Of a DNA stretch of 19,413 nt, positions 15,014 through 19,413 are shown piece by piece. Every line of letters begins with the position of its first letter. Within the stretch, counting starts at the first letter, position 1. Below the pieces are notes generated by a model. It was not told where the DNA came from. It searched no databases and was given only the letters and a program-made list of their open reading frames with translations. The stretch comes from CAZVFX01 sp964626565 (GTDB lineage Bacteria; Myxococcota_A; UBA9042; CAIXZC01), in contig CAZVFX010000133.1 of the NCBI GenBank assembly GCA_964626565.1, positions 1-19,413 of the forward strand, written 5' to 3'. Both the position numbers and the translations under genes were made by a program.

Positions 15014-18000
15014 CGCGCGCCTCCGCCCAGATACCTGGCGTATTTCCGGAAGAACGGCACCCCAGCCGCGGCAACGAGTCGCCGCAACGTACGCAGGGCG
15101 CCGTCAAAACCCAGCTCAAAGAACTGCAGGGAGAATTGGCTCTTTCCCGCGGCCGACAACCGGTGATCAAAGTAAAAATCGGAGTAGAACGAGCGCGCCG
15201 GTGAGTCACGCAGCATGCGGTGCAACTCCTCTCGGGAGACGAACGTTCTCACCACCTCAACGCCGTTCTGCCCCGCGTCTGCGAGGGTCGAGAGCATCTG
15301 TTCCTCGTCCCCTTCTTCCGGGGCGTAGGCGAGGATGTCGCAGGTGAACCCCATCTCGTTGAGCAAGGGCAGGATGGGGACACCATAATTGAGTTCCGGG
15401 TCGGCGAGCCTGGCCGCCCCCCGCTTGTTCACGACGAACCCCAGGGTCAGCGCCCCTGCCCGGCGGGTGAGAGTATTCCACTCTGCGGACAGCGATTTGC
15501 GAGCCTCTTCCGACACCGCTCGGGCTTGTTTCTTCATGCCCAGCGCTTCTCCAACCGCCTCGAACCACGCACCCGTGGCAGCCATGCCGTAGGGCGCGGC
15601 CGGAGTGAAGGTGGGAACTCCCACGTCGCCGAACAACTTCTCGTAGATTTCCGTGAAGAAGACGTTGGGCAGGAAGATCTGGGCTGCAGCCGTCAGATAA
15701 TCGTCGAAAATCGACATTTCGATGCGGGGGAACGGCCGGCAGTTGATCCGGGCGCCCATCTGTTCGAGTAGAAGCGTGAGATCCTCAACATCTCTGGTAG
15801 CCGGGAAACCAACCAGATTCACCGCGGAAGGATCTGCCTCAGCTTCCGCAAACCCTCTGTCCTCCTTCATCTTAAGGAAGAACTGGAGGAAAGGGTGGGT
15901 CCCGCCGTCCGGCCCCAACAGCATGATGGGGACCGGGCAACGCCGTCGCATCGCTTTCAGCAGCGACTCCACGTCATCCCCGGCGATGATGGGGGTGCAG
16001 GCATTGTTGACCATGATGATCTGCTGGTCGTCGAGGTCGTTCACCACGCCGCTGAGCAGCCGGCGTAATTTGTCGGTGGAGCCGGAGATTACGTCACCCT
16101 CGTCCAGACGGGTCCGATAGTGCTCCACCAGGTCGGAGCGCTCTTCGTGGCGGCTGGAAGGAACGGTGCCCGATTCAAGCCAGGGGTAGTTGTAGAAATC
16201 GAACTGATTGTCCGCAATGATCGGGGTAGCGTAGTGGCACTCCATGTCACAATGCTCAATGGATACATATCGTGCGTCCATCTCGAAAGCATGAAATGCG
16301 TTGCGCCGGAACTGGTCATCCGCGAAGAAGTTGAACCAGTCGTCCACCGATTCTCTCAGCGTCAAGGTGGCGTCGTCGGGCGGGAGACCCATTTCGGTGC
16401 GCCCGGGGTCGTCCATGACCACCTTGTGCAGCGCCGCGACCTTTCTCTTCCCAAGTCTCGCCACGACATGATTGAGCAACGTTTCGAGTTCGGGAGTCAG
16501 TTGCTCTCCCTGGTAGGCCACGTCGAGGTTCTTACCCTGGACGAATGCGCCGCCCCTTCCCGGGGGCTGGAGAATTACCACCAGGGGGGCCAGATTGCCG
16601 GGCAGGGTCGCCTCCAGCCACACCGACCCGTCGGCCTTGGCGTCCACTGACTGCAGCTCAGCTCCGCGGGCAGCCCCACCATCCAGTTTCAGCCAGTTTT
16701 CAAAATCGGCGAAACCTTCCGGCCCGCACCGATAGCTGATTTCGCTTCCGACGAAACCCGCCCCTTCTCCGCCGGCACCGGTATCCTGCACTGCTCTGTC
16801 CGAGGGGCGCACTGACGCCGCGCTCTTATTGTCGGCGAGGATCACAGCTTTCAGTTCTGCCACCGTGTAGCGGCCGAAGCGCCTGGCTGCGAGGCGGAGA
16901 AGCTCCTGCACAACGGGCGTAAGTTCCTGCCCCCGGTAGGCCACTTCCAGATGCTCGCCCGCAGCAAAAGCGCCTTCTTCGCTTATCGCTCGTAAGATCA
17001 GCTCCCGGGACCCGAACAGCGGACTCTCCACTGCCAGCCATACGCTGTCGTCGTCCCTCAGGTGCACCGTTCGCAACCTGGTTTTCAACCCCTGTAACGC
17101 CTTGCGGTCAAAACCCATTGCGGATGAGAACCGGGCAACCGCTGCCGGGCCGGCCACGACTACACCTCGTTTCTCTCCCAGCACGTCAGCTAACTCTGCA
17201 GCCGGAGCAGGTGTGTGTCCAACCGTGGCAGGATCCGCAACCGCTGCCTGTTCCGCTGACGGCAGGGCCGAGAGCACTCCCGCACCCGTTGCGAACTTGA
17301 AGAACGATACCGGCTCCATGGGAGTCGGAAGGGGCAGGGCGGTGACATCGGTTGAGGAGACGTGCCCGGCGATTCCGGCCAGGGAGACGGTGAACTCGTC
17401 CAGGGGATCTGATTCCACCATGGTCAGGCGGTTGAGCCGGGCCGACGCCATTGCATCGCAATAGGGCAGTTCCCCGATGACGCTCGTACCGATCCTGCCG
17501 CTGAAATCGTCGGCGGTGAGGCCGGGGTCTCCCTCGCCCTTGCGATTGACCACCAGGCCTACCAGCCCGACCCCGTTGATACTGTATCTCACCACCGCGC
17601 GGGCGATATTGTTGGCTGCGTAGAACGATTGCTCATCTTCCGACGCGACGATAACCACCTTGTTGCCGAACCCCTCTCTCATAGGGGCCGCAAACCCGCC
17701 GCAAACCACGTCTCCGAGAACGTCGAAGATCACCACGTCGTAGCCGCCCTTTTCAATGATCTGAGCGTCCTCGATGAACTCCAGGGCGCGGGCGATCCCC
17801 CGGCCCCCGCATCCCACCCCTGATTCCGGGCCGCCAACCTCGATACAATCGATGCCCAGGCGCCCTTTGTTGATGATCTGTGACGGTTCGTCTTTTAACT
17901 GGGCCAGCATGGTGATCACGGTGCGGTAGTTGACAAGGTCTTCCAGCAGCAACAGAGAGGAGTCCCCTTTCGGGTCGCACCCCACGTGCAGCACTTTTGA

Positions 18001-18102
18001 CCCGTTCCGAGCATAATGTGCCGATAGATTGGCTGCGAAAGTGGACTTGCCCACCCCCCCCTTGCCCAAGATTACGATGCGGTTGTCATCTGTTTTCGGC
18101 AT
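15010..18102 (-). CDS. Nitrogenase-like fusion protein: Fe protein (NifH/BchL/BchX type), two unknown modules, component-1 domain (NifD/BchN type)
   Basis: 1030-residue single chain. Residues about 5-265 form an ATP-dependent Fe protein: P-loop GKGGVGKST (13-21), switch I HVGCDPKGDSS, GVGCGGRG with Cys98, and DVLGDVVCGGFA with Cys134; these two cysteines would hold the [4Fe-4S] cluster between two protomers. The stretch SEDEQSFYAANNIARAV resembles BchX/BchL. After an Ala/Pro linker come two related modules (about 311-427 and 453-568), sharing SVWL and G-x-x-L-x-VAY-x-G-x-x-LTP; I do not recognise them. From about 575 a complete component-1 domain follows, with candidate cluster ligands Cys618, Cys622 and Cys702 (NACTPIIAGDD, the NifD Cys154/BchN-like position). 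The start has GAAGGA overlapping the upstream stop. In nitrogenase, DPOR and COR these parts are separate proteins. No nif, bch or cfb genes adjoin it. Confidence 0.85.
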   Translation of the reverse strand: MPKTDDNRIVILGKGGVGKSTFAANLSAHYARNGSKVLHVGCDPKGDSSLLLLEDLVNYRTVITMLAQLKDEPSQIINKGRLGIDCIEVGGPESGVGCGGRGIARALEFIEDAQIIEKGGYDVVIFDVLGDVVCGGFAAPMREGFGNKVVIVASEDEQSFYAANNIARAVVRYSINGVGLVGLVVNRKGEGDPGLTADDFSGRIGTSVIGELPYCDAMASARLNRLTMVESDPLDEFTVSLAGIAGHVSSTDVTALPLPTPMEPVSFFKFATGAGVLSALPSAEQAAVADPATVGHTPAPAAELADVLGEKRGVVVAGPAAVARFSSAMGFDRKALQGLKTRLRTVHLRDDDSVWLAVESPLFGSRELILRAISEEGAFAAGEHLEVAYRGQELTPVVQELLRLAARRFGRYTVAELKAVILADNKSAASVRPSDRAVQDTGAGGEGAGFVGSEISYRCGPEGFADFENWLKLDGGAARGAELQSVDAKADGSVWLEATLPGNLAPLVVILQPPGRGGAFVQGKNLDVAYQGEQLTPELETLLNHVVARLGKRKVAALHKVVMDDPGRTEMGLPPDDATLTLRESVDDWFNFFADDQFRRNAFHAFEMDARYVSIEHCDMECHYATPIIADNQFDFYNYPWLESGTVPSSRHEERSDLVEHYRTRLDEGDVISGSTDKLRRLLSGVVNDLDDQQIIMVNNACTPIIAGDDVESLLKAMRRRCPVPIMLLGPDGGTHPFLQFFLKMKEDRGFAEAEADPSAVNLVGFPATRDVEDLTLLLEQMGARINCRPFPRIEMSIFDDYLTAAAQIFLPNVFFTEIYEKLFGDVGVPTFTPAAPYGMAATGAWFEAVGEALGMKKQARAVSEEARKSLSAEWNTLTRRAGALTLGFVVNKRGAARLADPELNYGVPILPLLNEMGFTCDILAYAPEEGDEEQMLSTLADAGQNGVEVVRTFVSREELHRMLRDSPARSFYSDFYFDHRLSAAGKSQFSLQFFELGFDGALRTLRRLVAAAGVPFFRKYARYLGGGAR
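16399..17172 (-). repeat. Coding region of a duplicated unknown module inside the nitrogenase-like fusion
   Basis: Two protein modules, A (residues about 311-427, bases 16822-17172) and B (about 453-568, bases 16399-16746), align over their length. Shared landmarks in order are a GP-x-x-x-A/F start, D-x-SVWL, G-x-x-L-[ED]-VAY-[RQ]-G-[QE]-[EQ]-LTP, and an R-[FL]-G-[RK] helix ending near a D-rich turn. Similarity is at protein level and moderate, so the duplication is old. Confidence 0.75.
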
Positions 18103-18105
18103 CGA

Positions 18106-18294
18106 TTATCCTTCAGGAGCCTCGCACACCGCGTTCTTGGTGACGTGCTTTTCCAACTTCTTGCACCAGAGTACCTGGAAAGTGCGGCAGCTCGTACTTC
18201 CATCCAGGCCCTCCTGGCGGGCGAAGTCGGCGTGTTCACACATGAGGTCGCACCACCGCCGGCGCGTGGTGGATCCCGATTCTGTCTGGCTCAT
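18106..18294 (-). CDS. Small five-cysteine protein linked to the nitrogenase-like fusion
   Basis: 62-residue protein with cysteines at 15, 19, 36, 44 and 57, plus His21 and His50, in a basic, Trp-containing background (RRRWCDLMCEHADF; SCRTFQVLWCKKL). The spacing could bind zinc or an iron-sulfur cluster; I do not recognise a named family. It starts with GGAGGT five bases upstream, lies 18 bp after the kinase stop and 3 bp before the fusion gene start, so it is firmly within the operon. Plausible roles are an electron carrier, cluster donor or small structural subunit of the reductase. All are inferred from position and cysteine content. Confidence 0.7.
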   Translation of the reverse strand: MSQTESGSTTRRRWCDLMCEHADFARQEGLDGSTSCRTFQVLWCKKLEKHVTKNAVCEAPEG

Positions 18295-18312
18295 GGAAAC
18301 CTCCGGGCTGCC

Positions 18313-19281
18313 TTATGTGGGAACGTCGGCCAATGCATTACGGACGAGGGAGGCCCGGGGGGGCCGGTCGTCGGGCAGCCTCTGCAGCATATGATGGACA
18401 ATCCTGTCCAGGGCAGCGGGGATCGGAATCTTCGGAAATGCCTCGAATAGCGTTTTGGGATCTTCCTTCACCTTGTCCAGCAGGATCGAAATGTTGTTGG
18501 ATTCCTCATGATCGCTTTTGAAAGGCGGATAGCCAGAGAGCATCTCATGGAGTACGGCCCCAAGGGAGTAGATGTCACTCCGGGTATCGACCTTCAGGGC
18601 CTGGGCCTGCTCCGGACTCATGTATTCTGCGGACCCGCACATGATGTTGGGTGCGGTAGGGCCGGGGCCGGCATCCTCATCGACAAACTTCACGATTCCG
18701 AAGTCGAGCACCTTGGCAATGGGCGGACCGCCGGCGCGGTCGCGCACCAGCATGATGTTGTCCGGCTTCAAATCGCGATGCACGATCCCCTTGGAGTGTG
18801 CCTCCTCCAGCGCTTTGCAAACCTGGGTTCCAATCTCCACTACGTAGGCCGGAGCCATGGGCGCCGCGACCTCGATAACCCGTGAGAGGGGCAGACCTTG
18901 CAGGAGTTCCATAGAGAAATGCAGATGCCCGGTTTTTGAACGACCGAAATCGCGGATGCGAACGAAGTTGAGACCTTTGAGTTTACGGGCCGCCTGGATC
19001 TCGAAGTGGAAACGCTTGACCAGCACTGGATTGGAGGCCAGGTGGGCGAGCATCACCTTGAGCGCCACCTCTTCCCCACTCATGTACTTGTCCAGGGCCC
19101 GAAACACCGTTCCGGTGGCTCCGCTGCCGATCTGCTCCATGAGGACAAAACGGCCGTCGAACACCTTACCGCTCATGCTGGTGCCGGGATAGACCGGGCA
19201 GACTGGAAACTCCGAGTGTTCCGGGCAACGATCTTTGTGCCCGCCAAAGGCGGCGAGGCAGATTGGGCAGTAAGCAACCAC
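18313..19281 (-). CDS. Cytosolic Ser/Thr protein kinase with N-terminal zinc ribbon
   Basis: 322-residue Hanks-type kinase. Seen: Gly-rich loop GSGATGTV (52-59), ATP lysine Lys75 (VALKV), catalytic HRDLKPDN (Asp170, Asn175), DFG (193-195), and SPE at 222-224 in place of APE, followed by the usual DIYSLG. The kinase looks active. The first 30 residues hold Cys5, Cys8, Cys19, His22 and Cys28 in a zinc-ribbon-like pattern. There is no membrane segment or extracellular sensor domain. The start is a GTG at 19281 with no properly spaced ribosome binding site; a possible -10 box lies so close upstream that the mRNA may be leaderless. The alternative ATG at residue 36 would remove the zinc ribbon. 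Only 18 bp separate it from the small Cys protein, so it is probably the first gene of the nitrogenase-like operon. Confidence 0.88.
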   Translation of the reverse strand: MVAYCPICLAAFGGHKDRCPEHSEFPVCPVYPGTSMSGKVFDGRFVLMEQIGSGATGTVFRALDKYMSGEEVALKVMLAHLASNPVLVKRFHFEIQAARKLKGLNFVRIRDFGRSKTGHLHFSMELLQGLPLSRVIEVAAPMAPAYVVEIGTQVCKALEEAHSKGIVHRDLKPDNIMLVRDRAGGPPIAKVLDFGIVKFVDEDAGPGPTAPNIMCGSAEYMSPEQAQALKVDTRSDIYSLGAVLHEMLSGYPPFKSDHEESNNISILLDKVKEDPKTLFEAFPKIPIPAALDRIVHHMLQRLPDDRPPRASLVRNALADVPT

Positions 19282-19287
19282 ACTCCA

Positions 19288-19315
19288 AGTATAGTGCCAA
19301 GACCGGCGAAAACAA
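19288..19315 (-). promoter_or_regulatory. Possible promoter of the kinase and nitrogenase-like operon
   Basis: Reading the minus strand, TTGTTT (19315-19310) and TATACT (19293-19288) are spaced by 16 bp. The expected transcription start, about seven bases after the -10, falls at or next to the GTG start at 19281, predicting a leaderless or nearly leaderless message. By-eye match only. Confidence 0.35.
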
Positions 19316-19413
19316 GGAGCAACTTCAGCGGGTCGCCGGGAGCCGCAATCCCCCGTGCTGCCTAGCCCTAAAACAAGCGCATATTGACCGACCCGAAGGG
19401 CGGTTGTCCAGCT
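19316..19413. other. Gene-free window end with an imperfect hairpin
   Basis: No gene is visible in the last 98 bases. A seven-pair stem with one bulged A and a GAA loop lies at 19387-19404. It lacks a following T-run on either strand and cannot be called a terminator; it may belong to a gene beyond the window. Confidence 0.3.

Noticed and set aside
15220..16650. Several plus-strand frames inside the nitrogenase-like fusion gene
   Set aside because: All are antisense to a continuous 1030-codon frame with conserved cofactor motifs and contain no independent support.
13709..18102. True nitrogenase (nifHDK) or bacteriochlorophyll reductase (bchLNB, bchXYZ)
   Set aside because: Domain order and fusion do not match, the third component-1 cysteine is missing in the small subunit, no FeMo-cofactor or chlorophyll genes adjoin, and the small five-Cys gene has no counterpart in those systems.

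Overview
The window looks like a piece of a high-GC, Gram-negative deltaproteobacterial-grade genome, most likely Myxococcota or a related lineage such as Bradymonadota. This is inferred from gene content. There is a run of secreted lipoproteins with Cys-rich repeats, an IgGFc-binding-type surface protein, an AgmX/PglI-type C-terminal domain protein, and a Ser/Thr kinase with an N-terminal zinc ribbon, none of which is typical of enterics or Gram-positives. No rRNA, tRNA, CRISPR array, transposase or integrase was seen.

Layout. 1-925: PAP2-type phosphatase, probably cut at its 5' end by the window edge. 1010-2099: a thioredoxin-fold lipoprotein facing a small membrane protein, with a short heptamer repeat between their 3' ends. 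2239-6386: a Cys-rich IgGFc-binding lipoprotein followed after 6 bp by larB and then larC (nickel-pincer cofactor synthesis). 6383-7747 (minus): a DUF1284 protein and an outer-membrane beta-barrel protein. 7987-9264: AgmX/PglI-type envelope protein. 9380-12989: a carboxyltransferase operon (12S-type subunit, 70-residue protein, 5S-type subunit fused to a biotin carrier), with a recognisable sigma70-type promoter; a lipoprotein with eight EEAPAK repeats overlaps its end. 13667-13701: a second heptamer repeat, again between convergent genes. 13709-19281 (minus): a tight four-gene run encoding a zinc-ribbon Ser/Thr kinase, a 62-residue five-Cys protein, a 1030-residue nitrogenase-like fusion and a 434-residue nitrogenase-like component-1 subunit.

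The last run is the standout. The 1030-residue protein carries a complete NifH/BchL/BchX-type Fe protein (P-loop and both cluster cysteines), two copies of an unrecognised module of about 115 residues, and a full NifD/BchN-type component-1 domain. Its stop codon overlaps the start of the second component-1 subunit. Nothing around it belongs to nitrogen fixation, bacteriochlorophyll or F430 synthesis. It is therefore best read as a nitrogenase-like reductase of unknown substrate, with reductase and catalytic half in one chain, possibly under kinase control. To my knowledge this arrangement is not described.

How the genes might work together: the carboxyltransferase genes fit propionyl-CoA/methylmalonyl-CoA exchange with pyruvate/oxaloacetate, with no biotin carboxylase nearby. 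larB and larC would make the nickel-pincer nucleotide, but larE and a LarA-type enzyme are not in the window. The remaining genes are mostly envelope proteins without an evident shared pathway.
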